This document shows, piece after piece, positions 1 through 5,488 of a stretch of DNA of 5,563 nucleotides. Position 1 is the stretch's first letter; every line of letters begins with the position of its first letter. The DNA is taken from contig JAIRLT010000217.1 of NCBI GenBank assembly GCA_031259225.1, forward strand, positions 1-5,563, read 5' to 3'. Source of the stretch: Prevotellaceae bacterium. GTDB lineage: Bacteria > Bacteroidota > Bacteroidia > Bacteroidales > UBA932. The position numbers and the translations under genes were made by a program. Under the pieces are notes generated by a model. It saw nothing but the letters and a program-made list of their open reading frames with translations, was not told where the DNA came from and made no database searches.

Positions 1-1346
1 CCGCCAATGGCTACCGGTTCGGTTGCTGCGTCGGCTTGGTAGTAGTCAAAATAGCAATAAGTATTGGGCGTCATGATAACATAGTTGCCATGCCGGGCAG
101 CTTCAATGCCGCCTTTTTCGCCGCGCCACGACATGATAATGGCGCTGGGCGTTACGCCGCCTTCCAGTATTTCATCCCAACCGATAATGGTTTTTCCTTT
201 GGCGATTAAGTGTTTTTCGACTTCGCGTATCATCCAGCTTTGCAATTCTTCTTCGTTTTGCAACTGTAAATCTTTAATTCGTTTTTGGCATTTCGGACAT
301 ACTTTCCAATTGTCTTTGAACGCTTCGTCGCCGCCAATATGAACGTATTTTGAAGGGAACAGATCCACTACTTCGTCCAATACTTCTTTTAAGAATACCA
401 TTACCGCGTCATTCCCGCCGCAGAGGATAGCTTTGGGCGGCCAGTAAGGTCCTATTTGCACATAATACGGAAAATCATCGCAGGCAAATTCGGGATATGC
501 CGCCAGTATTTCGGAGCAATGTCCGGGAATTTCTATTTCGGGAATGACTTCAATCCCGCGTTGCGCTGCATAAGCTATCACATCGCGGACTTCTTCTTTC
601 GTATAAAACCCGCCATAAGTTGCCGGTTCACCTTCTTTCGGCGGCTCGCCTTCGCGCCATGCCACATTAGTCCTGTCCACGCTCCATGCACCGATTTCCG
701 TTAGCTTCGGGTATTTATCAATTTCAAGCCGCCAGCCGTGGTCGTCCGTCAGGTGCCAGTGGAATTTATTCAATTTATACAATGCCATTAAGTCCAAGTG
801 CTTTTTGATATGCGCTACGTCAAAGAAATGACGCGACACATCGCGGTGGCTGCCCCGCCATTCAAAGCGCGGGTAATCCACAATGGTAACCGCCGGAAGG
901 ACGATTTGCCCCGAATTGTTTTCGATACTGTCGGCAGGCGCCAACTGGTACAGTGTTTGCAGTCCATACACCAACCCCGCCGGTGCATTGGCATAAACCG
1001 TGATGTTATTTTCCGTAACCATTAATTTATATCCTTCTGTTTCCAGTGCGGCGTCCGGCGTTTCATTGAGCGCAAATACGATGAATTTTTCTGCATCTGC
1101 GGTTACCGGAAGCTGTTTCCCAAAATATTTTGGAAAATATTCTTTGATATATTCCATCACCGGAAGCGCGTTGCCTCCCATACGTTGAAACGCCAGCGCA
1201 GTGTTTTCATCTATCGTAAAAGTCCCTTCTTGCGGGGTCAGTTCGACAGGTTGGGGAACGATGTTGAATGTCGTATCAAAACGGCTGTTTTGATGGCAAC
1301 CGGCTGCCAAAAACAGGAGTCCGGCTAAGAAAAAAGATGTTTTCAT
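1..1346 (-). CDS. GH20 beta-N-acetylhexosaminidase, lipoprotein (partial, C-terminus outside the window)
   Basis: The first 448 residues were read by translating the reverse complement from ATG at 1346-1344; the frame stays open to position 1. Residues 1-17 form a lipoprotein signal (Lys2, hydrophobic core, lipobox LAAGC with Cys17), so the mature enzyme should be membrane-anchored in the periplasm or on the surface. Residues of about 26-155 fit the GH20b N-terminal domain, and the TIM-barrel catalytic domain starts near 158. Visible GH20 marks are DVSRHF (169-174), HWHLTDD (196-202), PEIEIPGH (269-276), HIGGDEA (336-342) with the catalytic pair Asp340-Glu341, WDE (390-392), SWRG (406-409) and YFDYYQ (432-437). 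The family removes terminal GlcNAc or GalNAc by substrate-assisted catalysis. Likely substrates are host glycans, chitin oligomers or cell-wall fragments; the sequence does not say which. The missing part should include the late Trp/Glu substrate residues and any C-terminal module. Nothing is broken in the visible part. Confidence 0.95.
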   Translation of the reverse strand, partial: MKTSFFLAGLLFLAAGCHQNSRFDTTFNIVPQPVELTPQEGTFTIDENTALAFQRMGGNALPVMEYIKEYFPKYFGKQLPVTADAEKFIVFALNETPDAALETEGYKLMVTENNITVYANAPAGLVYGLQTLYQLAPADSIENNSGQIVLPAVTIVDYPRFEWRGSHRDVSRHFFDVAHIKKHLDLMALYKLNKFHWHLTDDHGWRLEIDKYPKLTEIGAWSVDRTNVAWREGEPPKEGEPATYGGFYTKEEVRDVIAYAAQRGIEVIPEIEIPGHCSEILAAYPEFACDDFPYYVQIGPYWPPKAILCGGNDAVMVFLKEVLDEVVDLFPSKYVHIGGDEAFKDNWKVCPKCQKRIKDLQLQNEEELQSWMIREVEKHLIAKGKTIIGWDEILEGGVTPSAIIMSWRGEKGGIEAARHGNYVIMTPNTYCYFDYYQADAATEPVAIG

Positions 1347-1369
1347 AAAAAATTATTATTAGTTTTTTG

Positions 1370-1377
1370 CAAAAGTA
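1370..1377 (-). promoter_or_regulatory. Bacteroidota -7 promoter element for the GH20 gene
   Basis: The minus strand reads TACTTTTG, an exact match to TAnnTTTG. It lies in the 38-bp gap after the kamA-like stop codon and ends 23 nt before the GH20 ATG, predicting a short A/T-rich leader with no Shine-Dalgarno sequence. No TTTG -33 element is seen at normal spacing; the nearest TTTG is only 12 nt upstream. The GH20 gene may therefore be transcribed independently, although read-through from the gene upstream is also possible. Confidence 0.6.
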
Positions 1378-1384
1378 CGATTTT

Positions 1385-2704
1385 TTATTCAAATAAGAAG
1401 GGTTTTGTGATTACCGGTTTTTGATTTTTTTCAAAAAAGAACTTTTCTTCCCCGAAAGCCGGTTTAAGCTGGTTGAACCACGTGGCTTTCGGGTCGTAGG
1501 CGGCGAAGAAAGGAATGTCCACCCATGCCGGATTGCGGGCTTGCAGGAAGCGCAGCACAAATATTTTTTCGCCTTTCACTTCCTGTATGCCCAACAGTTG
1601 TATTTTTCCCGGATGGTCGCTCATGCTGGGACCACGCACCGTACGGCACACGCCGCTGACTTTCCGGTAGGCGCGGCGGAAAATATTCCAGCAACGTTCC
1701 AACGGTAATTCAAAATAATGTTTGGCGCCCGTGTCGCGCGCCACGAACATATAGTAAGGAATGCAATTCAGGTCTACCTGTTTGCGCCACATTTCGCACC
1801 ACAGGTCGGGATTATCGTTGATGTGCCGCATCACCGGCGACTGGGTGCGGATTTGTACCCCCGTGCTGCGTATCCGCGCAATAGCCCGTTGCACGCTATC
1901 CGTCGAGAGTTCGCGGGGATGATTGAAATGCGCTTGCACCGATAAGTTTTTCCCGGAGCGTACGATGTGGTCAAACAGGCGCAGGAGATCGTCGCTGTCG
2001 TTGTCTGTGAGGTAGCGGTAAGGCCAGTAGGCAAGTGATTTTGTGCCGATGCGGATGGTATGGATGTGCGCAAATTCCGGCGACAGTAGCGGCAGGATGT
2101 AAGCCGACAGTTTTTCTGCCTGCATCACCATGGGGTCGCCGCCGGTGAAGAGGATATCCGTTACTTCGTGGTGCATGCGGAGGTAGCGCAGCAGTAAATC
2201 GGTTTCTTTCATGGCGAATTTCAAGCCGCTCATGCCGGAAAACTGCGGCCAGCGGAAACAAAAGGTACAGTAAGCATGGCACGTTTGCCCATGGCTGGGG
2301 AAAAATAAAATGGTTTCGGGATATTTATGCTGGATGCCGCGCAGTTTTATTTCGCCCAAATAAGGCACATTATGTTCCTGCCCCGCCGGATTGGGGTTCA
2401 GCGATAACCGGATTTGCTGGATTTTGGCGTTCAGCAAGTGTTGGGGGGCTTGCTGCGCCACCAATTTTTCCACTGCGGTATAATGCCGGCTGTCGAGCAT
2501 GCCGCGGCGCGGGAAGTTCAGCGTAAAGAGCGGGTCGGTTTCCACTTCGCGCCAGTCAATCAATTCTTCGACCACATAATTATTGGTCTTGAAAGGCAAC
2601 ACACGCCCCACGATGTCGATTTCGTCACCCAGTTCTTTGGGCAACGCCGCTATTTGCGGAATGGTACGGTAATTATGCAGCGTATATGGACGGTATTCTT
2701 TCAT
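1385..2704 (-). CDS. KamA-family radical SAM protein (lysine 2,3-aminomutase-like)
   Basis: This is a complete protein of 439 residues. The radical SAM cluster motif CX3CX2C is C142, C146 and C149 (CHAYCTFC), which binds the [4Fe-4S] cluster that cleaves S-adenosylmethionine. TGGDP (187-191) is the glycine-rich SAM/PLP contact of the KamA group. The segment RGPSMSDHPGK (357-367) lines up with the PLP-lysine loop of lysine 2,3-aminomutase, making Lys367 the likely Schiff-base residue, but the loop is shorter than the classical DAPGGGGK. In classical enzymes two Asp residues hold the substrate's side-chain amine. Here one may be Asp363, while the other site reads VARD (321-324), with Arg323 near the expected Asp. 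The RRxF that follows the cluster motif in EpmB-like relatives is RWPQF here. The family label is firm, but lysine as substrate is not established. No efp, epmA or lysine-fermentation genes are adjacent. ATG at 2704 is chosen because it sits 47 nt after a good -7 element. Confidence 0.9.
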   Translation of the reverse strand: MKEYRPYTLHNYRTIPQIAALPKELGDEIDIVGRVLPFKTNNYVVEELIDWREVETDPLFTLNFPRRGMLDSRHYTAVEKLVAQQAPQHLLNAKIQQIRLSLNPNPAGQEHNVPYLGEIKLRGIQHKYPETILFFPSHGQTCHAYCTFCFRWPQFSGMSGLKFAMKETDLLLRYLRMHHEVTDILFTGGDPMVMQAEKLSAYILPLLSPEFAHIHTIRIGTKSLAYWPYRYLTDNDSDDLLRLFDHIVRSGKNLSVQAHFNHPRELSTDSVQRAIARIRSTGVQIRTQSPVMRHINDNPDLWCEMWRKQVDLNCIPYYMFVARDTGAKHYFELPLERCWNIFRRAYRKVSGVCRTVRGPSMSDHPGKIQLLGIQEVKGEKIFVLRFLQARNPAWVDIPFFAAYDPKATWFNQLKPAFGEEKFFFEKNQKPVITKPFLFE

Positions 2705-2732
2705 CGCTTATTTGATTTAATAGAAAAAAGAG

Positions 2733-2747
2733 GACACAGGTTGTGTC
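2733..2747. promoter_or_regulatory. Operator-like dyad in the kamA-like leader
   Basis: GACACA and TGTGTC form a perfect 6-bp inverted repeat around a 3-nt centre. On the minus strand it starts four bases after the -7 box, so it would cover the transcription start and first transcribed bases. That is a usual place for a repressor operator. It could instead form a small hairpin at the 5' end of the mRNA. No known regulator family is assigned. Confidence 0.4.
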
Positions 2748-2751
2748 ACTG

Positions 2752-2759
2752 CAAAGATA
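2752..2759 (-). promoter_or_regulatory. Bacteroidota -7 promoter element for the kamA-like gene
   Basis: The minus strand reads TATCTTTG, an exact TAnnTTTG match, ending 47 nt before the ATG. No clear TTTG -33 element is seen at the usual distance. The predicted leader is about 40 nt and contains the GACACA/TGTGTC dyad. Confidence 0.6.
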
Positions 2760-2841
2760 ATAAAATTCCGGAAAACAGGGCACGGCTGACAAGCCAATTT
2801 CCCAATGTGACTATGGCGTGATAGTATGTATAATTTTTTCG

Positions 2842-2849
2842 TACATTTG
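2842..2849 (+). promoter_or_regulatory. Bacteroidota -7 promoter element for the ABC-F gene
   Basis: TACATTTG matches TAnnTTTG exactly. No TTTG -33 element is seen upstream. If used, it gives an unusually long leader of about 175 nt that contains the whole upstream repeat mosaic. A weaker near-match, TTAATTTG at 2981-2988, lies closer to the gene and is an alternative. Confidence 0.5.
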
Positions 2850-2880
2850 TAAAAAACGTTTTATATTTATTTTACCAGTG

Positions 2881-2912
2881 GAGATGTGATGATGTGGAGA
2901 TGTGAAAATGTG
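2881..2912 (+). repeat. Octamer tandem run, (nnn)ATGTG type, 4 units
   Basis: Four adjacent 8-nt units read GAGATGTG, ATGATGTG, GAGATGTG and AAAATGTG. The last is the exact reverse complement of CACATTTT at 5372-5379, so this run belongs to the same word family as 5364-5395, in the opposite orientation. Confidence 0.8.
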
Positions 2913-2926
2913 GCTGGCGCGCCGGC
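2913..2926. repeat. GC-rich palindrome copy (GCTGGCGCGCCGGC)
   Basis: This differs at one position from the perfect palindrome GCTGGCGCGCCAGC at 5072-5085. It directly abuts the octamer run. The following spacer contains GTTCAAC, like a single unit of the TTTCAAY words found downstream. Confidence 0.8.
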
Positions 2927-2944
2927 TAACGTTCAACTAAAAAG

Positions 2945-2958
2945 GCTGGTGCGCCAGC
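2945..2958. repeat. GC-rich palindrome copy (GCTGGTGCGCCAGC)
   Basis: This matches the perfect palindrome at 13 of 14 positions, with T for C at position 6. It separates the GTTCAAC spacer from the CCATTAA run. Confidence 0.8.
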
Positions 2959-2963
2959 ACTAA

Positions 2964-2984
2964 CCATTAACCATTAACCATTAA
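2964..2984 (+). repeat. Heptamer tandem run, CCATTAA, 3 units
   Basis: Three identical 7-nt units CCATTAA sit in tandem, preceded by a partial unit CTAA. The run is flanked by a palindrome copy on the left and a half-palindrome on the right. Confidence 0.85.
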
Positions 2985-2987
2985 TTT

Positions 2988-2996
2988 GCGCCAGCC
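2988..2996. repeat. Half copy of the GC-rich palindrome (GCGCCAGCC)
   Basis: GCGCCAGCC is the right half of the palindrome plus one flanking base. It is the exact reverse complement of GGCTGGCGC at 2912-2920, so the two could pair in the leader RNA. It separates the CCATTAA run from the CATAATT run. Confidence 0.7.
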
Positions 2997-3000
2997 AATT

Positions 3001-3021
3001 CATAATCCATAATTCATAATT
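3001..3021 (+). repeat. Heptamer tandem run, CATAATY, 3 units
   Basis: Units CATAATC, CATAATT and CATAATT end eight bases before the ABC-F start codon. The same word family recurs in the same orientation at 5413-5440. The run occupies the place where a ribosome binding site would lie; only a weak AAAAG precedes the ATG. Confidence 0.85.
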
Positions 3022-3029
3022 TTTAAAAG

Positions 3030-4952
3030 ATGGTTTCTGTAAATAATATTACTGTAGAATTTAGCGGTTACACTTTGCTCGATAATGTATCGTTTGCCAT
3101 TAACCCGCGCGACCGCATCGGGCTGGTGGGGAAGAATGGCGCGGGAAAATCAACCCTGTTGAAAATTTTAACCGGAAAACAAACGCCCACTGCGGGGCAG
3201 GTGGTTGTTCCTGCCGATTACACGATTGGCTACCTGCCGCAACAAATGGCAGTGGCTGACGGGCGCACGGTACTGGAAGAAACCTTGCAGGCTTTCGCCT
3301 ACCTGCACGAATTGCAAAACCGCATCGACCGTATCACGCAGGAACTGGCGTCCCGCACCGACTATGAGTCGGAAGGCTACCATAAGTTAATCGAACAATT
3401 GAACGAAACCAGCGACCATTACCACCTGCTCGGCGGCGATAACCAGGAAGGCGAAGCCGAAAAAACCTTGGCAGGACTGGGTTTTAAGCGTAGCGACTTC
3501 CCGCGCGCTACCTCGGAATTTAGCGGCGGCTGGCGCATGCGTATCGAACTTGCAAAAATCCTGCTGCAACGCCCGCAACTACTCCTGCTCGACGAACCGA
3601 CCAATCACCTCGACATCGAGTCCATCCAATGGCTGGAAGATTATTTGAAAGAGTACAACGGCGCATTGACACTCATTTCGCACGACCGCGCATTCCTCGA
3701 CAATGTAACCAACCGTACCATAGAACTGTTGCTGGGCAAAGCATACGACTATAAAGTGAATTATTCCAAATACGTGGTGTTGCGGCGCGAGCGGCGTGAA
3801 CAACAAATGGCAGCCTACGAAAACCAGCAACGCATGATTGAAAAAACCGAGGAATTTATTGAGCGCTTCCGCTACAAGGCGACCAAATCCAATCAGGTAC
3901 AGTCACGCATCAAACAACTGGAAAAGGTGGAGCGTATTGAGATTGACGATGAAGATACCCGCACGCTGCACATCAAATTCCCGCCCGCACCGCGCTCGGG
4001 GCAAGTGGCGCTTACGGTGAAGGACGCCGGCAAACGCTACGGCGAACAAACGGTCTTTTCCGGTGCAAATATTACGGTTGAACGCGGCGAAAAAGTAGCT
4101 TTTGTCGGGCGCAACGGCGAAGGAAAAACCACGATGCTGCGCATGGTGACCGGGAATTTGCCTTATGAAACGGGTAACATCCACACCGGTCACAATGTGC
4201 ATATCGGCTACTACGCGCAAAACCAGGACGAGATAATGGACAACAAAATCACCGTCCTTGAGACGCTCGACAAAGTAGCGGTGGGCGACGTCCGCGCCAG
4301 ACTGCGCGATATATTGGGCGCATTCCTCTTCCGCGGCGACGACGTGGACAAGAAAGTGCAGGTCTTGAGCGGCGGCGAACGCTCGCGCCTTGCCATGGCG
4401 AAACTGATGCTGCAACCCTACAATTTCCTTGCCCTCGACGAACCGACCAACCATATGGACATGCGCTCGAAAGATGTGCTGAAAAACGCCCTGATGAATT
4501 ACGACGGCACGCTGCTGGTAGTGTCGCACGACCGCGAGTTCTTAGACGGCTTGGTGTCCAAAGTCTATGAATTCCGCGACGGGCGCGTGAAAGAATATTT
4601 GGGCGGCATCAATGATTTCCTGCAACGTCGCAAAATAGAAAATTTGAAAGAAATAGAACGCAAAGCCGTGCCGGAAACGCCCAAAGCCGCCACCACGCCG
4701 AAAGAACCGGCAAAAAGTTACGAGGAAAAAAAAGCGCAGGAACGCCAACTGCGGAAATTAAAAAACGAAATAGAAAAAACCGAAGCGCGCATCCAGCAAC
4801 ACGAGCAAGCCATTGCCGCAATGGATGCGCAATTAGCCCAACCGGACGCGCAACTCCTCTACGACGATTTCTACCAACGCTACGAGCGGGAAAAAAGAGC
4901 GCTCGAACAGGCAATGTATGAATGGGAAATTTTACAGGAACAAGAAATTTAA
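3030..4952 (+). CDS. ABC-F family ATPase, YheS/Uup-like ribosome-associated translation factor
   Basis: This complete 640-residue cytoplasmic protein has two ABC domains and no membrane segments, so it is not a transporter. Domain 1 shows Walker A GKNGAGKST (34-42), signature FSGGW (164-168), Walker B LLLLDEPTNHLD (184-195) with catalytic Glu189, and SHD (217-219). The linker of about 220-310 is rich in Arg, Lys and Glu, with ERFRYKATKSNQVQSR, the P-site tRNA-interacting motif region of ABC-F proteins. Domain 2 shows Walker A GRNGEGKTT (360-368), signature LSGGERSR (446-453), ALDEPTNHMD (468-477) with Glu471, and SHDR (499-502). Residues of about 562-640 are a charged C-terminal coiled coil. 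Length, linker and tail resemble E. coli YheS (about 637 residues) more than the shorter EttA. ABC-F proteins bind the ribosomal E site and relieve stalled translation; some confer resistance to ribosome-targeting antibiotics. The sequence alone favours housekeeping over resistance. The ATG at 3030 leads straight into the conserved first strand. Confidence 0.95.
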   Translation: MVSVNNITVEFSGYTLLDNVSFAINPRDRIGLVGKNGAGKSTLLKILTGKQTPTAGQVVVPADYTIGYLPQQMAVADGRTVLEETLQAFAYLHELQNRIDRITQELASRTDYESEGYHKLIEQLNETSDHYHLLGGDNQEGEAEKTLAGLGFKRSDFPRATSEFSGGWRMRIELAKILLQRPQLLLLDEPTNHLDIESIQWLEDYLKEYNGALTLISHDRAFLDNVTNRTIELLLGKAYDYKVNYSKYVVLRRERREQQMAAYENQQRMIEKTEEFIERFRYKATKSNQVQSRIKQLEKVERIEIDDEDTRTLHIKFPPAPRSGQVALTVKDAGKRYGEQTVFSGANITVERGEKVAFVGRNGEGKTTMLRMVTGNLPYETGNIHTGHNVHIGYYAQNQDEIMDNKITVLETLDKVAVGDVRARLRDILGAFLFRGDDVDKKVQVLSGGERSRLAMAKLMLQPYNFLALDEPTNHMDMRSKDVLKNALMNYDGTLLVVSHDREFLDGLVSKVYEFRDGRVKEYLGGINDFLQRRKIENLKEIERKAVPETPKAATTPKEPAKSYEEKKAQERQLRKLKNEIEKTEARIQQHEQAIAAMDAQLAQPDAQLLYDDFYQRYEREKRALEQAMYEWEILQEQEI

Positions 4953-4954
4953 CG

Positions 4955-4986
4955 ATTTCAAAATTCAAAATTTCAAATATTTCAAA
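4955..4986 (+). repeat. Tandem run, ATTTCAAA/ATTCAAA, 4 units
   Basis: Units ATTTCAAA, ATTCAAA, ATTTCAAA and (after one T) ATTTCAAA begin two bases after the ABC-F stop codon and lead into the terminator's A-tract. Confidence 0.7.
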
Positions 4987-4994
4987 AAAACCGC

Positions 4995-5025
4995 CGGCAA
5001 GTTTCCTTACCGACAGTTCTTTTTT
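4995..5025 (+). terminator. Probable intrinsic terminator of the ABC-F gene
   Basis: CGGCAAG and CTTACCG form a 7-bp stem with one internal mismatch and a TTTC loop. A six-T tract (5020-5025) follows after a short spacer. An A-tract upstream (4984-4990) could pair with the T-tract and lengthen the stem. The stem is imperfect and the T-tract is offset, so this is a moderate call. Confidence 0.45.
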
Positions 5026-5042
5026 GCACCCGGCTTTTAGTC

Positions 5043-5070
5043 GTAAGTCGTAAGTCGTAAGTCATAAGTC
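5043..5070 (+). repeat. Heptamer tandem run, RTAAGTC, 4 units
   Basis: Three GTAAGTC units and one ATAAGTC are in tandem, preceded by a partial unit AGTC. The run ends one base before the perfect GC-rich palindrome. Confidence 0.85.
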
Positions 5071-5071
5071 G

Positions 5072-5085
5072 GCTGGCGCGCCAGC
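5072..5085. repeat. GC-rich palindrome, perfect copy (GCTGGCGCGCCAGC)
   Basis: This 14-bp perfect palindrome is the reference copy for the family. It sits between the GTAAGTC run and the ACTGCCY run. Confidence 0.9.
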
Positions 5086-5099
5086 ACTGCCTACTGCCC
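5086..5099 (+). repeat. Heptamer run, ACTGCCY, 2 units
   Basis: ACTGCCT and ACTGCCC lie immediately after the perfect palindrome. With only two units this would be weak alone; it is listed because it follows the same layout as its neighbours. Confidence 0.5.
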
Positions 5100-5107
5100 C
5101 ACAACGC

Positions 5108-5255
5108 CGTCATTCCGACCGGAGCGGCGAGGCACGAGCCGCGTAGCGGAGGGATCTGTTCCCAAATGCAGGGTGATGCAAAGCAGCAGGTGCATAATGC
5201 AGCAGATCCCTCCACTCCGCACGCTCATTCTTCGCGTGCTCCGGTCGGAATGACG
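5108..5255. repeat. MITE-like inverted-repeat element, 148 bp, no coding capacity
   Basis: Perfect 18-bp terminal inverted repeats lie at 5108-5125 and 5238-5255 (left arm CGTCATTCCGACCGGAGC). A second perfect inverted pair, GGAGGGATCTG at 5148-5158 and CAGATCCCTCC at 5203-5213, encloses a 44-nt centre. Each shoulder has its own small hairpin: GCGGC/GCCGC (5124-5128, 5138-5142) and GCACGC/GCGTGC (5219-5224, 5234-5239), both with 9-nt loops. The whole can fold into a four-armed structure. No target-site duplication is visible. It could be a non-autonomous transposable element or a REP-like palindromic unit. The terminal motif resembles GTCATTCC-type repeats I recall from many bacterial genomes. 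Confidence 0.75.
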
Positions 5256-5259
5256 ACTC

Positions 5260-5291
5260 AATGGAGAGTGGAGAGTGGAGAATGGAGAATG
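5260..5291 (+). repeat. Heptamer tandem run, ARTGGAG, 4.5 units
   Basis: Units AATGGAG, AGTGGAG, AGTGGAG and AATGGAG plus a partial AATG start five bases after the inverted-repeat element. The run is followed by a decayed palindrome-like GCTGCCGCCCCCGC at 5291-5304. Confidence 0.85.
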
Positions 5292-5315
5292 CTGCCGCCC
5301 CCGCACAATTCCCAA

Positions 5316-5336
5316 TTTCTGATTTCTAATTTCTAA
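5316..5336 (+). repeat. Heptamer tandem run, TTTCTRA, 3 units
   Basis: Units TTTCTGA, TTTCTAA and TTTCTAA. The run is bracketed by the inverted pair CCCAATT (5311-5317) and AATTGGG (5335-5341), and then abuts a palindrome copy. Confidence 0.8.
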
Positions 5337-5340
5337 TTGG

Positions 5341-5354
5341 GCTGCCGCGCCAGC
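5341..5354. repeat. GC-rich palindrome copy (GCTGCCGCGCCAGC)
   Basis: This matches the perfect palindrome at 13 of 14 positions. It separates the TTTCTAA run from the CACATTAG run. Confidence 0.8.
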
Positions 5355-5363
5355 CTAATTAGT

Positions 5364-5395
5364 CACATTAGCACATTTTCACATTAGCACATTAG
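5364..5395 (+). repeat. Octamer tandem run, CACATTNN, 4 units
   Basis: Units CACATTAG, CACATTTT, CACATTAG and CACATTAG. This is the inverse orientation of the 2881-2912 run. A decayed GC-rich block (5396-5407) follows. Confidence 0.85.
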
Positions 5396-5412
5396 CCTGC
5401 GCCCGCCTAATT

Positions 5413-5440
5413 CATAACTCATAACTCATAATTCATAATT
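5413..5440 (+). repeat. Heptamer tandem run, CATAAYT, 4 units
   Basis: Units CATAACT, CATAACT, CATAATT and CATAATT. Same word and strand as 3001-3021. The run abuts a decayed palindrome-like GGCTACCGCGCAAC at 5441-5454. Confidence 0.85.
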
Positions 5441-5454
5441 GGCTACCGCGCAAC

Positions 5455-5468
5455 TTTCAATTTTCAAC
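5455..5468 (+). repeat. Heptamer run, TTTCAAY, 2 units
   Basis: TTTCAAT and TTTCAAC, two units only, follow the decayed palindrome. A single related GTTCAAC sits at 2931-2937 in the upstream mosaic. Confidence 0.5.
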
Positions 5469-5488
5469 TCTGAGCGCGCAGCGCATCC

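Larger units (their letters stand above)
2705..3029. other. Divergent intergenic region with two promoters and a repeat mosaic
   Basis: This 325-bp stretch has no believable gene and separates the minus-strand kamA-like gene from the plus-strand ABC-F gene. The left third holds the kamA-side promoter and dyad. Positions 2760-2841 show only unremarkable unique sequence. The right half, from 2881 to eight bases before the ABC-F start, is almost entirely short tandem repeats and GC-rich palindromes. Confidence 0.8.

Noticed and set aside
1..1200. Small plus-strand open frames at the left end (60-85 residues)
   Set aside because: They are shadows of the GH20 gene, whose minus-strand translation is continuous and carries the full set of family motifs.
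1347..1384. Terminator between the kamA-like and GH20 genes
   Set aside because: The 38-bp gap is A/T-rich and shows no stem-loop, so transcription may read through into the GH20 gene.
2766..2773. Palindrome TTCCGGAA upstream of the kamA-side -7 box
   Set aside because: It is only 8 bp, does not extend, and palindromes of that length occur often by chance.
3903..4529. A 208-residue open frame on the minus strand
   Set aside because: It is fully antisense to the ABC-F gene, whose domain motifs run without break through this stretch. The antisense product shows no recognisable motif and arises from the coding bias of the real gene.
4982..5315. Two overlapping minus-strand open frames of 77 and 74 residues
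   Set aside because: They run through the inverted-repeat element and the tandem words, have no domain-like sequence, and have no promoter or ribosome binding site.
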